64,000 bases of DNA from Phycisphaerales bacterium (lineage in GTDB: Bacteria; Planctomycetota; Phycisphaerae; Phycisphaerales; UBA1924), in NCBI GenBank assembly GCA_019744815.1, contig JAIEUA010000005.1:1-64000 (forward strand), given 5' to 3'. Shown here in pieces: positions 35,783 to 44,793 of this stretch. The position numbers and the translations under genes are program-made. The number at the start of each line of letters is the position of its first letter. The stretch's first letter is position 1. The notes beneath the pieces were generated by a model, which worked only from the letters and a program-made list of their open reading frames with translations, ran no database searches and was not told where the DNA came from.

Positions 35783-36958
35783 ATGCACGACCCCCGCGTC
35801 CACAAACTCGCTGACGTCCTCGTCAACTACTCCACCCGCGTCAAGAAGGGCGACCTCGTCGCCATCCGCGGCGACTACAACGCTTGGCCCGCCATCGAGG
35901 CCACCTACGCCGCCGTGCTCAAGGCCGGCGGCAACCCCTTCTTCGTGATCCAGTCCGAACGCTTCGCCGAGCTGCTCCTCCAGCACGGCAGCGACGAGCA
36001 GATCGCGTTCCTCAATCCGCTTGACCTGGAACGCATCGGCCGCATTGATGTGCAGATCGCGTTCTGGTCTGAGAACAACACCAAGAGCCTCTCGCGATTC
36101 CCCAGCGAGAAGATCGCCAAGCAGCAGAACGCCCGCCGCCCGTTCATGAAGGTCTTCATGGAGCGGGCTGCGAAGAAGGAACTCCGCTGGACCGGCACCC
36201 AGTTCCCGACCAACGCCAGCGCCCAGGACGCCGAGATGAGCCTCGAGCAGTACGCCGACTTCGTCTACCGCGCCGGCCTGCTTCACCTGCCCGACCCCGC
36301 CGCGGCGTGGAAGAAGATCAGCGAGAAGCAGGAACGCGTCCGCGCGTTCCTCCAGGGCAAGAAGGAAGTCCACTTCAAGGTTCCCGCTCACGACGGCCAC
36401 GACGGCACCGACCTGCGCGTGAACGTCTCCAAGTCCACATGGATCAACTGCGACGGCCACGAGAACTTTCCCGACGGCGAGGTCTTCGCCGGACCTCAGG
36501 GCGTCGACGGGCACGTGAACTACACCTTCCCTGCCGTCTACCAAGGCAAGGAAGTCGAGGGCGTGCGGCTCGTGTTCAAGGGCGGCCGCGTCGTCGATGC
36601 CTCCGCCAAGAAGAACGAGGACTTCCTGATCAAGATGCTCGATCAAGACGCCGGCGCTCGCACCATGGGCGAGATCGCCATCGGCACCAACTACTCGATC
36701 ACCGAGTTCAGCAAAAACACACTCTTCGACGAGAAGATCGGCGGCACCTTCCACGCCGCCGTTGGCGCCGGTTACCCCGAGAGCGGCAGCACCAACGAGA
36801 GCGGCCTGCACTGGGACATGGTCTGCGATCTCCGCGGCAGTGCAGGTGGTGGTGGGGGAGCCGGCAAGACCCGCCCCGGCGGCACGATCGCCGCCGACGG
36901 CGAAGTCTTCCACAAGGATGGCAAGTTCCTCCACGCCGGATGGCCGGGGAATGAGTAG
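35783..36958 (+). CDS. M29 family aminopeptidase
   Basis: 391-aa thermophilic-type metallo-aminopeptidase (AmpS / aminopeptidase T family), cytoplasmic. Recognisable blocks are VLVNYSTRVKKGDLVAI at the start, the metal-binding region ENFPDGEVFAGP (Glu), the dinuclear-site segment MGEIAIGTNYSI and the C-terminal HWDMVCDLR. A Gly-rich stretch near residues 352-360 (SAGGGGGAGK) interrupts the C-terminal end and is probably a loop. No signal peptide. Confidence 0.93.
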   Translation: MHDPRVHKLADVLVNYSTRVKKGDLVAIRGDYNAWPAIEATYAAVLKAGGNPFFVIQSERFAELLLQHGSDEQIAFLNPLDLERIGRIDVQIAFWSENNTKSLSRFPSEKIAKQQNARRPFMKVFMERAAKKELRWTGTQFPTNASAQDAEMSLEQYADFVYRAGLLHLPDPAAAWKKISEKQERVRAFLQGKKEVHFKVPAHDGHDGTDLRVNVSKSTWINCDGHENFPDGEVFAGPQGVDGHVNYTFPAVYQGKEVEGVRLVFKGGRVVDASAKKNEDFLIKMLDQDAGARTMGEIAIGTNYSITEFSKNTLFDEKIGGTFHAAVGAGYPESGSTNESGLHWDMVCDLRGSAGGGGGAGKTRPGGTIAADGEVFHKDGKFLHAGWPGNE

Positions 36959-37050
36959 GAAAAGACGGGGTCGAAGGGGCGAGGACTTAGGACTTAGGAC
37001 TGAGGGGTAATGGCAAAGGAGTTGGGACTGCACGCGATCGGCGCTTAGGC

Positions 37051-37077
37051 CAGCGAGCCGGGGCGTCCTCGCCCCGG
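37051..37077. repeat. Palindromic repeat, family B
   Basis: A 27-base palindromic unit (CAGCGAGCCGGGGCG ... CGCCCCGG) that is identical to 60274-60300, with an inverted near-copy at 60351-60376. Just before it, 36984-37005 carries GGACTTA direct repeats. The gap 36959-37111 has nothing else. Confidence 0.7.
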
Positions 37078-37111
37078 CGCAGTCAACGTTCAATCCGGCA
37101 AGAGTCTTCGT

Positions 37112-37396
37112 TCACGCCCCGTCTTCGTTCGGGCTCTCTGCCGACCCATCGCCTGCGTCCGCCTTATCCGAACCCCGCGCCGCCTGCTGCACCCGCGATT
37201 CCAGCCGCGTGAGCTTCACTAGGAGCGTGTCGAACCGCTGCGAGAGGTCTTCAAGAGCCGCGAGCATGGCCTCCTGATCGTGCTGGGCGTAGAGCTGCGC
37301 CTCTTCCAGCCGCTGCAGGCGGGTTTCGACCGATTCGGGTTGCTCACGTTCTTGGGGCACTCGGGATTGTTGCCGTGCCGGAGCCTCGCAACGCAC
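37112..37396 (-). CDS. SlyX-like small coiled-coil protein
   Basis: 94 aa from a GTG at 37396. The core (RLQRLEEAQLYAQHDQEAML ... LEDLSQRFDTLLVKLTRLES) is a continuous amphipathic heptad pattern closely resembling SlyX proteins, whose role is unclear. The acidic tail (SAESPNEDGA) is low complexity. A second GTG at 37360 is an equally good start, since the first residues are poorly supported. Divergent from the PagL-like gene at 37443. Confidence 0.65.
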   Translation of the reverse strand: MRCEAPARQQSRVPQEREQPESVETRLQRLEEAQLYAQHDQEAMLAALEDLSQRFDTLLVKLTRLESRVQQAARGSDKADAGDGSAESPNEDGA

Positions 37397-37442
37397 GCCG
37401 TCACGCCGGGCACGAGTTCCCGAGATCGGCTACATTCCTGCC

Positions 37443-38090
37443 ATGGAACGGATTCCTGCTCACCTCGCTGTCGCTCTTTCTGCCTTTGCGTTCGCCGGCT
37501 CAGCCATCGCTGGTGGTCCGACGCTCGACGCATCGCCCGCCTCGTTCTCGATGACCGGCGCCGCCTCGCGCCTCGCCGCCGAGGACTCCAAGCCCTCCGT
37601 GAAAGCCTTCGGAGCCCCCGGCTGGCAGGCCATCACCGTCGGCGCCGGCGTCGCCTTCGGCCGCACCGACAGCCAGTCCGCCACCGACATCAACGGCTCC
37701 ATCGCCTGGAACTACTTCCTCGTCCAGGACTTTGAGTTCTCGCTCGAAGGCGCCGGCTGGTACTTCAACCAGCCCGGCGAAGACCAGGGCGGCGGCAGCG
37801 CGTCGTTTGCCTTCCGTTGGCACTTCGTCAACAAGAAATCCTGGTCCCTCTTCGCCGAGGTCGGCATCGGCGTGCTCGGCGCCGGCGGCGAAGTCCCCAC
37901 CGGCGGCACGAGCTTCGACTTCCTCCCCCGCGCCGGCGTCGGCTTCACCTATCAGCTTACCGACAGCGGCATCCGCCTCCAGGGCGGCGTCCGCTGGCAC
38001 CACATCTCCAACGCCCGCATCAACGGCGATTCCAACAACCCGTCGCGCGACGGCGTGATGCTCTTCACCGGCATCATGTTCCCGTTCTAG
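37443..38090 (+). CDS. PagL-like acyloxyacyl hydrolase / outer-membrane barrel
   Basis: 215 aa with a signal peptide (cut near residue 23, AIAGG) and alternating hydrophobic strands ending in an aromatic residue (MLFTGIMFPF), the pattern of an outer-membrane beta-barrel. Near the C-terminus, WHHISNARIN matches the His-x-Ser-Asn active-site motif of lipid A 3-O-deacylase (PagL) proteins. It may therefore trim lipid A or another envelope lipid. The assignment rests on motif and architecture only. Confidence 0.75.
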   Translation: MERIPAHLAVALSAFAFAGSAIAGGPTLDASPASFSMTGAASRLAAEDSKPSVKAFGAPGWQAITVGAGVAFGRTDSQSATDINGSIAWNYFLVQDFEFSLEGAGWYFNQPGEDQGGGSASFAFRWHFVNKKSWSLFAEVGIGVLGAGGEVPTGGTSFDFLPRAGVGFTYQLTDSGIRLQGGVRWHHISNARINGDSNNPSRDGVMLFTGIMFPF

Positions 38091-38147
38091 ACGCAGTGGG
38101 GCAGGCGCCTCGCCTGTGCGCAACGCACCCGCCCTTAAGGTCTTTCT

Positions 38148-39140
38148 TCAACCCGCCTTGCGGAGCGGAGCCGGTGCGGCCGCCGGCGCGGTAGCCGATG
38201 CCACGGCGGCCTTGCCCGCCGACAAATCGTTCACGATCACGCGGTTCCGCCCCGACTTCTTGGCCGAGTACACGCACTGGTCCGCGGCCTCGACCCACGC
38301 GGCCGCGGTCAGGCCGGCCCCGGTGCTCGAACCCGCCACGCCCATCGACACGGTCACTTTCCGCTCGGGATGCCGCGGCCACACCAGAGCCTCGATGGTC
38401 GTCCGGATGCGGTCGCACAGCAACTGCGCATCCGCCGGCGGCGTCGCGGGCATGATCAGCACAAACTCTTCGCCGCCGTAGCGGCATGCGATATCGGTCT
38501 GTCGGATGCTCCGCAGCAGCGTGCGACCGATGCCCTGCAAGACCGCATCGCCGGCGGGATGCCCGAACGTGTCGTTGATCGATTTGAAGTGGTCGGCGTC
38601 GATGAACGCGATGGAGAGCGGCCCGGGATGCCTCTGCACGCGGGCCACCTCGTCCTGCACCCGCTGGTCGAAGTACGCGCGGTTCCAAAGACCCGTCAGG
38701 CCGTCGATCTGCGCCCGCTGCGACAGCATCTGCAGCAGCGCGTTCATGCGGAGCGCGGCCCGGATGCGGACCCGCAGCTCGGTCAGCTCGAACGGCTTGG
38801 TCACAAAGTCGTGCGCGCCGAGGTCAAACGCCGCCACCTTGTCCTGCGGGTTCGACATCGCCGAGAGAATCACCACCGGGATGTGGTGCGTCGCCCCGTT
38901 CTCTTTCATCTTGCGGAGGAACTCAAACCCGTCCATGCCCGGCATGTCCAGATCCAGAAGCACCAGCGACGGACGCTGCTTCGCGACCTCGTCCAGACCC
39001 GCCTGGCCCGATTCGGCCGAGACGATGTCGATCTCTTCTTGCTTCAGGCGTGCCTTCAGCAGGCGATGCACATCCGGCGAATCGTCGACGACGAGCACGC
39101 GGCTCCGCGTTCCTGAGGTATTGTCGGCGCTGCTCGTCAT
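38148..39140 (-). CDS. REC-GGDEF response regulator (diguanylate cyclase)
   Basis: 330-aa PleD/WspR-like protein. The receiver has phospho-Asp63 (LLDLDMPGMDG) and Lys115 (TKPF). The GGDEF domain has an intact active site GGEEF (residues 222-226) and a product-inhibition site RQTD (213-216) five residues before it. It should make c-di-GMP with feedback control. It ends in an Ala/Pro-rich tail (ATAPAAAPAP). It lies 120 bp downstream of the Hpt gene on the same strand, suggesting phosphotransfer between them; no hybrid kinase is in the window. Confidence 0.95.
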   Translation of the reverse strand: MTSSADNTSGTRSRVLVVDDSPDVHRLLKARLKQEEIDIVSAESGQAGLDEVAKQRPSLVLLDLDMPGMDGFEFLRKMKENGATHHIPVVILSAMSNPQDKVAAFDLGAHDFVTKPFELTELRVRIRAALRMNALLQMLSQRAQIDGLTGLWNRAYFDQRVQDEVARVQRHPGPLSIAFIDADHFKSINDTFGHPAGDAVLQGIGRTLLRSIRQTDIACRYGGEEFVLIMPATPPADAQLLCDRIRTTIEALVWPRHPERKVTVSMGVAGSSTGAGLTAAAWVEAADQCVYSAKKSGRNRVIVNDLSAGKAAVASATAPAAAPAPLRKAG

Positions 39141-39260
39141 CCGAGGTCCCGCATCCCGCTGCACAACCACATCAACAACGAGACCCCGCGCGGGCCTCTC
39201 CACTTGCCCAGTTTGTCGTCAGTTCTGCTGATCAACCTGAGCAACAATGCGTGACTTCGT

Positions 39261-39590
39261 TCACGAAGCGGAGGCTCGGCGGCACAGACCCACCAGCTCG
39301 TCCACCTGCGAGCGCAAGCCTTGCAGCTGGGCCGCATCGACCTCGGCGAGCAGCATCTTCTCCACCTTCGCGGCGCTCTCGCTGATCGGGGAGAACCCGT
39401 ATCCGCCGGCCGCACCCTTTAGCTGGTGGGCCACCCGGCGAAGGTCCTGATAAGACGACGCGTCGAGCAGCGTTCGCAGCGAATCCGCGCGGGCGGGGAG
39501 CTCTTGCACGAACTCCTGCACCAACTCGATCATGTCCGGATCAGACGCAAACTCGCTCCGCAGCGGCGGTTGTGGTGATGGCTGAGACAT
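39261..39590 (-). CDS. Hpt domain phosphotransfer protein
   Basis: 109-aa stand-alone histidine phosphotransfer domain. The phospho-accepting His55 is in VAHQLKGAAGGYGF, on a four-helix bundle with the expected spacing. The N-terminus is Pro/Gln-rich. It probably relays phosphate to the REC-GGDEF protein encoded next. The start at 39590 was chosen since the 7 residues upstream add nothing conserved. Confidence 0.9.
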   Translation of the reverse strand: MSQPSPQPPLRSEFASDPDMIELVQEFVQELPARADSLRTLLDASSYQDLRRVAHQLKGAAGGYGFSPISESAAKVEKMLLAEVDAAQLQGLRSQVDELVGLCRRASAS

Positions 39591-39704
39591 CGTGCCTCCT
39601 GCGGTAACCATCGGGCAGACCGGGGAAACGCTCCATGACGCGGCCCCAAATCCGGGACATTCTCAGACGCAATCCGTCGCGACCCCGTCTCATCTTGCCC
39701 AGAT

Positions 39705-42158
39705 TCACTGCCGCCGGCCCGCGGTCTCCTCTTCTTGCCAGTTCTTCAGGTATTCGTTCGTGAGGTCTTCCAGGTCCTGAGCGTTCACCACACCGTCGCG
39801 ATTCACATCGATCGGGGCCTGATTCTGCTTGTAGATGTCGTTGACGTCGAAGGCGCCGCTGCGATTGACGTCCAGGTCCATCCCGATGTCCACCGTCAAG
39901 AGTGTGTGCAGGATCAGTTGGTCTGAGTAGTCAACGATCCCGTCGCCGTTGAGGTCGTAGAGGTGCAAGATTCCCGTCAGCACCTGACGACCGTTCATGC
40001 ACTGGAGGAGGGCATCGAGGCTGCGCTGATCCACGACGCCGTCCTCGCCGAAGCGGAACTTCGAAAACTCGGCTTTGAACGCCGTCCAGTCCGTCTCGTT
40101 GATGACGTTGTCGCCGTTGTAGTCCAGCCGCCGGTTGGCATTTCCGACCGCAACCGGTGAGCCGCTGTAGATCGAGCGGAAGTACTGCCAATCGACGGCG
40201 TCGATCCAGCCGTCCTCGTTGAAGTCGCCCCGCTGCTGCGTGGCCGCGTTGAGGATCCAGTTGCGGATGTCCGCCCGCATCGCGGGGTTCGAGTTCAGCG
40301 TCGGCGCATCGAACCAGCACCAATCCTCGATGCCGCGCAGCCGGGCCGTGTTGAGCTGATCGAGGATCGCGGGCCGGGTCTGGTTCGTCAAGTTCGCCAG
40401 CCCCGCGACGATGCGTTTGCCCGGAAGCGCGGTCTGGGCCCGCTGCAGATCCGTGTCGATCGCGCTCGTGGTCGTGAAGTACGACATGACGAAGTACAGC
40501 TCCGCGGCGTTGGTTGTACCCCACGACGGCAGGTCGATCATCTTGCTCGTGTGCGTCGCGCCGCTCCAATCCGCGAACGCCACCGCGCTGAAGATCGGGC
40601 GCGTACTCACGGCGTCCACCGCCCCGCGAATCTGCACGAGTGCCTGGGTCACGTTGTTGCGGTTCCAGCTCAGCCACTGCGTGTCGTAGGTCGAGCCGCT
40701 CGTGTTCGAGGTGGTCCGCGGATCGCGTCCGAACTGCTGCTGGAACGCGCCGACGGCCCACGAGTCGTACGACCACGGGGCCCAGCCGCTGGTTGCCAGC
40801 GGGAAAAAGTGATAGTCGGCCTGGATGCCGAAGAGGCCCTTGTAGTTGGTGGTCAGCCGGGTGAAGTAGTCGTTGAGCGCGGTGCGGACACCGGGGTTGC
40901 CGAGATTGACGAAACGCTGATTCGCCAGATCGCCGGTGAGCGTCACCGCGGGATCACGGTTGTCCACCACATACCCCGGGTTCGCGGTAAGGAACGCCGA
41001 GGGATTGGTGCCGAAGTCCAGATACCCCGTCTCGCACCACGCATGGATGCGAATGCCGTAGCGTGCCGCGAGCGTGATCGCGCTCTGCAGGTAGTCCGTC
41101 GTGAAACGCGAGGGGAAATCGGGATCGTTGTTCTTGCCCGTGTCCTTGCCCCAGTAGAGCGTCTCGAGGAACACATCGGTGATGCCTGCCTGCGCGAGCG
41201 CCGAGATCGTGGTCAAGAAGCCATCGGTCGAAGGCGTCGAGGTGGCAGTGTTCCCGCCCGGCGGCCGCAGCCATGCACCGCGGATCGGCCGAGTGTTGCG
41301 GTAGATCGCGTTCGCCGGCAACAACACCACGCCCAGATGACTCGCCACCGCACGGAACGATCCGCCGCTGGGTGTATTCTGCACCACGGTGCCGTTGTCG
41401 AGCGTCGCAGAAAAGCTCGTGCTACCGCCGCCGTCGAGGGCGATCGCCCTCCACGCCCCGATCGAAATCATGTACGAGCCCAGCTCCGACAGGTTGATGC
41501 CCGACGACGTCCCGCCGACATCGAACGTGACCATGTAGAGCGTCGTGCCCGCCTGATTGATTCCGACGGCCGTGCGAGCCGTCCGTGTGGTCGGCTGCAC
41601 CCGAGCCGTCGCGCCGTTGTTCACGCCGTCGATCACCAGCATCGTGCCGGGATCGCTGTCGGTGTTGCTTGGTCCCACTCCCGCGACTGCGTCGAAGATG
41701 CTGGGATCGTTCGCGGCGATGTAATCGATCTTCGCGAGCTTGTTGCGATCAAACGTAATCGCCGGATCAGGGAACGAGCCGAACTGCCGCACCGGTGAGA
41801 CCACCGTGCCGTTGATCGCCGAGAGACCGATGATGTCACCGACGGTCGCCGAAACGGTGCCGTAGAAGTTGGCGTTGATTGCGACGCGGGCGCCGGTGTT
41901 GGTGCGGAACGTGGGCGCCGTCATCAGCAATGAGTCACCGCCGGTCGCCGTCAGCGACGGCGGCGTGGTCACGATCCGCACCCGCGGACTGGTGAGATCA
42001 ACCACCGCCTGCCAACCCCGCGCCGTCGATCCGCCGCCCAAATTGCGGGTGATCTGCGTGATCGTCAGCTGCGCGGACGCGGCCCCCGCGAGCGTTCCCG
42101 CGGCCGCCAAGATGATCAGCGGCAGGCGGCAGTGACAGCGATGTGCCGATTCGGCCAT
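39705..42158 (-). CDS. Secreted NAGPA / GHL10 / dockerin-repeat protein
   Basis: 817-aa exported modular protein. A signal peptide (cut near ASAQ, residue 30) is followed by a phosphodiester-glycosidase (NAGPA-type) domain about 40-275 (VAINANFYG and the signature ALDGGGSTSF). A GHL10/DUF187-type TIM-barrel glycoside-hydrolase-like domain lies about 292-610 (RGAWLRPPG, ITDVFLETLYWG, IRIHAWCETG). From about 642 to the end come six EF-hand-like dockerin loops (DFNEDGWIDAVD, DYNGDNVINETD, FGEDGVVDQRS, DLNGDGIVDYSD, DVNRSGAFDVND, DVNRDGVVNAQD). GGAGAGAG precedes the ATG. It probably cleaves extracellular glycans or glycosyl-phosphodiesters; the substrate is unknown. Confidence 0.9.
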   Translation of the reverse strand: MAESAHRCHCRLPLIILAAAGTLAGAASAQLTITQITRNLGGGSTARGWQAVVDLTSPRVRIVTTPPSLTATGGDSLLMTAPTFRTNTGARVAINANFYGTVSATVGDIIGLSAINGTVVSPVRQFGSFPDPAITFDRNKLAKIDYIAANDPSIFDAVAGVGPSNTDSDPGTMLVIDGVNNGATARVQPTTRTARTAVGINQAGTTLYMVTFDVGGTSSGINLSELGSYMISIGAWRAIALDGGGSTSFSATLDNGTVVQNTPSGGSFRAVASHLGVVLLPANAIYRNTRPIRGAWLRPPGGNTATSTPSTDGFLTTISALAQAGITDVFLETLYWGKDTGKNNDPDFPSRFTTDYLQSAITLAARYGIRIHAWCETGYLDFGTNPSAFLTANPGYVVDNRDPAVTLTGDLANQRFVNLGNPGVRTALNDYFTRLTTNYKGLFGIQADYHFFPLATSGWAPWSYDSWAVGAFQQQFGRDPRTTSNTSGSTYDTQWLSWNRNNVTQALVQIRGAVDAVSTRPIFSAVAFADWSGATHTSKMIDLPSWGTTNAAELYFVMSYFTTTSAIDTDLQRAQTALPGKRIVAGLANLTNQTRPAILDQLNTARLRGIEDWCWFDAPTLNSNPAMRADIRNWILNAATQQRGDFNEDGWIDAVDWQYFRSIYSGSPVAVGNANRRLDYNGDNVINETDWTAFKAEFSKFRFGEDGVVDQRSLDALLQCMNGRQVLTGILHLYDLNGDGIVDYSDQLILHTLLTVDIGMDLDVNRSGAFDVNDIYKQNQAPIDVNRDGVVNAQDLEDLTNEYLKNWQEEETAGRRQ

Positions 42159-42283
42159 GAAACTCTCTCCGTGCTTTTCCCGATACCCCTTTGTATCGGA
42201 AGGCACCGCACGGAGCAAGAACAAACCATGGCATTCAGGCTCGATTCTGGGTTCACGGCGCCGGGATCCTCGTTTCCGACGTC

Positions 42284-43978
42284 CTAGTCCACCAGCAATG
42301 AGATTCCGGTCATCTCTGTCGGTTTGAGCAGTCCCATCATCGAGAGCGCCGTCGGCATGATGTCCGCCAGTCGCCCTCGCTTGGCCCGCACATCGGGTTT
42401 GAACCATCCAGACGCGTCCTGGTCGCCGCGGAGCTTCTTGCCCTTGAACCGCTCGCCCACGACGATCAGCGGCACGTCGTAGGTCGTGTGTGCCGTGTGC
42501 GGCGCGTTCGTGGCCGGGTCGAACATCTGCTCGCTGTTGCCGTGGTCGGCGGTGACGATCAGCGACCCGCCCTTGGCCAGCGTCGCGTCAACGAGTTTGC
42601 CGACGCACGCGTCCACGGTCTCGCACGCCTTGACGGCGGCCGGCAGGCTGCCGGTGTGACCGACCATGTCGGCGTTGGCAAAGTTGACGACGATGAGTTC
42701 CTCGCAATCAGGGGCCGCAATACGCCGCAGCACCGCGTCGCGGATCTCCTCCGCCGACATCTCCGGCTTCATGTCGTACGTCTTCACCTTCGGGCTCGGC
42801 GGGTTCTCCCGCGTCTCGCCCGGGAACGGCTCCTCGCGGTAGTCGTTGAAGAAGAACGTGACGTGCGGGTACTTCTCGGTCTCCGCGCAGCGGAACTGGT
42901 GCAGGTTGCTTGCCTTGCCAGTCTGCTTGCTGATCCACTCGCCCGCGATGTTCACCATCCGCGGCGGCTTGGGGAACGCCACCGCCGACACGAACGGCGT
43001 CAACGCCTCCCAGTAATCCGTCATCGTGACATAGAACAGGTCGAGCTTGCGGCCTCGATCAAACCCGTTCTTCCCCGAGTCCGGCGAGGGCTTCACCTTC
43101 GCCCACTTGTCATCCGGGAAGACGAACGCCGCAGAAATCTCCCGCGGCCGATCGCCTCGGTAGTTGAAGAAGATCACGCTGTCGCCGTCCTTGATGCGCG
43201 ACGCGGCGATCTGCTCCGCCGTCCCGACGGCCGTGGGAGTGACGAACTCGTCGCCCTTCAAGGTCTCGCCCGACGGGTTGTCGTAGTAGTGCTGGATCGC
43301 CGCGGCAGCGGTGACTGCAGTGGGGGCGGGGCCTTCCAGGCCCCGTCCCGTCAGGCAATCAAACGCGATCTGCACCCGCTCCCACCGGTGATCGCGGTCC
43401 ATCGCGTAGTACCGCCCCATCACGCTTGCGACTCGCCCGACACCGAGCTGCTTGCACTTGTCTTCCACCGCCTTGGTGAACCCCAAACCCGTGTACGGCC
43501 CAGTGTCACGCCCGTCGGTGAACATGTGCAGGAAGACCCGCGACCCGTCGAACCCCAGCGTCTTGGTGGCCGCGAGAATCGCGTACAGGTGCTCGAGCAG
43601 CCCGTGCACTCCAGCGTCGGAGTTGATGCCGAGCAGGTGCAGGTTGCTGTTCTTTTGCTTCGCGTGCGCCACCGCCGCCGCGATCGCCTTGTTGGTGTGC
43701 AGCCCCGTCTCACACGCCTTGGTCATCACCAGCGATTCCTGCGGCACCACCCGCCCGGCCCCGATGTTCTGGTGCCCGACCTCGCTGTTGCCCATCGTCC
43801 CGTCGGGCAGGCCCACGTCCTCGCCGCTGGTCTTGATGAGCGTCCAGGGATACTCGCGCATCAACCGATCGGCGACCGGCGTCTTGGCGAGCTTGACGGC
43901 GTTGAAGGAATCGTGCGACGGATTCGGGTTCATGCCCCAGCCGTCGCGGATGATGAGGACGAGAGGAAAGCTGCTCAT
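42284..43978 (-). CDS. gpmI: 2,3-bisphosphoglycerate-independent phosphoglycerate mutase
   Basis: 564-aa Mn-dependent glycolytic enzyme interconverting 3- and 2-phosphoglycerate. The phosphatase-domain start VLIIRDGWGMNP and the catalytic Ser in GTMGNSEVGHQNIG are present, as are the metal-binding VVNFANADMVGHTG and TADHGNSEQM. It is somewhat longer than the usual 510-550 aa. Part of the extra sequence (GRGLEGPAPTAVTAAAA) is encoded by a copy of palindromic repeat A read in frame (43323-43349). It is followed upstream by the 1-Cys peroxiredoxin gene on the same strand, separated by a terminator. Confidence 0.96.
   Translation of the reverse strand: MSSFPLVLIIRDGWGMNPNPSHDSFNAVKLAKTPVADRLMREYPWTLIKTSGEDVGLPDGTMGNSEVGHQNIGAGRVVPQESLVMTKACETGLHTNKAIAAAVAHAKQKNSNLHLLGINSDAGVHGLLEHLYAILAATKTLGFDGSRVFLHMFTDGRDTGPYTGLGFTKAVEDKCKQLGVGRVASVMGRYYAMDRDHRWERVQIAFDCLTGRGLEGPAPTAVTAAAAIQHYYDNPSGETLKGDEFVTPTAVGTAEQIAASRIKDGDSVIFFNYRGDRPREISAAFVFPDDKWAKVKPSPDSGKNGFDRGRKLDLFYVTMTDYWEALTPFVSAVAFPKPPRMVNIAGEWISKQTGKASNLHQFRCAETEKYPHVTFFFNDYREEPFPGETRENPPSPKVKTYDMKPEMSAEEIRDAVLRRIAAPDCEELIVVNFANADMVGHTGSLPAAVKACETVDACVGKLVDATLAKGGSLIVTADHGNSEQMFDPATNAPHTAHTTYDVPLIVVGERFKGKKLRGDQDASGWFKPDVRAKRGRLADIMPTALSMMGLLKPTEMTGISLLVD
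43323..43349. repeat. Palindromic repeat, family A, inside gpmI
   Basis: An 11-bp stem with one G-T pair around TTCCA. Bases 43320-43345 are identical to 51260-51285 (26 of 26), and an inverted copy with one difference lies at 56328-56352. In gpmI it encodes part of TGRGLEGPAPT. Confidence 0.8.
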
Positions 43979-44004
43979 ACCCGCAGGGTACGCGGGGACA
44001 AAAG

Positions 44005-44032
44005 AAAAACCGCGGGGCTCGGAGCCCCGCGG
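44005..44032 (-). terminator. Intrinsic terminator after the 1-Cys peroxiredoxin gene
   Basis: On the minus strand CCGCGGGGCT pairs perfectly with AGCCCCGCGG (44023-44032 with 44010-44019), followed by TTTTTCTTTTG. It lies 28 bp after the stop at 44061. The adjoining CCGCGGCTTTGGTTG string is shared with the palindrome at 12623, so a repeat may have been recruited as terminator. Confidence 0.9.
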
Positions 44033-44060
44033 CTTTGGTTGCGGATTGATCTTCAGGGCC

Positions 44061-44549
44061 TCAATTCGCCAGCCACGCCAGCACTTCCTCGAAGTTCATC
44101 GCCTTGCCCGGCTCGCGGTTCTGGGCCCACTTCACCTTCGCCACGCCGTCGGCGGACTGGCCGATCACGACCGTGCCGCGCTGCGAGACGTTGAGGTCCT
44201 TCCAGTACAAGCCGAAGGCCTTGCACACCTCACGGTGCATGTCGGCGAGCAGGGTCTGCTTCAGCCCGAGCTGCTTGGCCCACTCGGCCTGCACGGCGAA
44301 CGAGTCGCAGGAGATGCCGACGACCTGCGAGCCCTTGCTCGACCACTTGGCCATCTCGTCGCTCACGCACTTCATCTCCGTGCTGCACACGCTGGTGAAC
44401 GCCAGCGGGTAGAAGCACAGGACCACATCGCCCTTCTTGACCGCGTCGCTCAGCGTCCAGTCGTTGCGGTTCTGGTCCTTGAGCGTGAAGTTCGGGGCGG
44501 TCTCGCCGACGGCGACGGGCTTTTCGCGAGGAGTCAGGGTGGTGGACAT
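44061..44549 (-). CDS. AhpC/TSA peroxiredoxin (AhpE-like)
   Basis: 162-aa peroxiredoxin reducing hydrogen or organic peroxides. The peroxidatic Cys lies in FYPLAFTSVCSTEM, the Pro-x-x-x-Thr/Ser-x-x-Cys signature. The Arg-containing strand is GTVVIGQS and the fold is complete. A second Cys (ISCDSFAVQAEW) is positioned as in AhpE/Bcp-type enzymes and may or may not resolve. GGAG nine bases before the ATG supports 44549. Divergent from the yggS gene over 244 bp. Confidence 0.93.
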   Translation of the reverse strand: MSTTLTPREKPVAVGETAPNFTLKDQNRNDWTLSDAVKKGDVVLCFYPLAFTSVCSTEMKCVSDEMAKWSSKGSQVVGISCDSFAVQAEWAKQLGLKQTLLADMHREVCKAFGLYWKDLNVSQRGTVVIGQSADGVAKVKWAQNREPGKAMNFEEVLAWLAN

Positions 44550-44793
44550 GGATGCTCCGAGTGTGCGTGGTGCGGGGAAGATGTGGGACAAGGGGCGAAC
44601 GTTTCAGCCGCGGCGAGCGCTGGATCCCCCGAAAGAGGCCTCCGCGTCGGGACGCCCGGGAACACAGTCGCCCTCGGCGCGATATGCTATCCCAACGCGG
44701 CGGAGCCGCTGCTCGTTCGTACCCGCGATTCTCGTCGCGGCTCGGACGCGAGGTTGGTCCCGACGCTCGTCACCGCGATGGCAGGAGGCCGAG

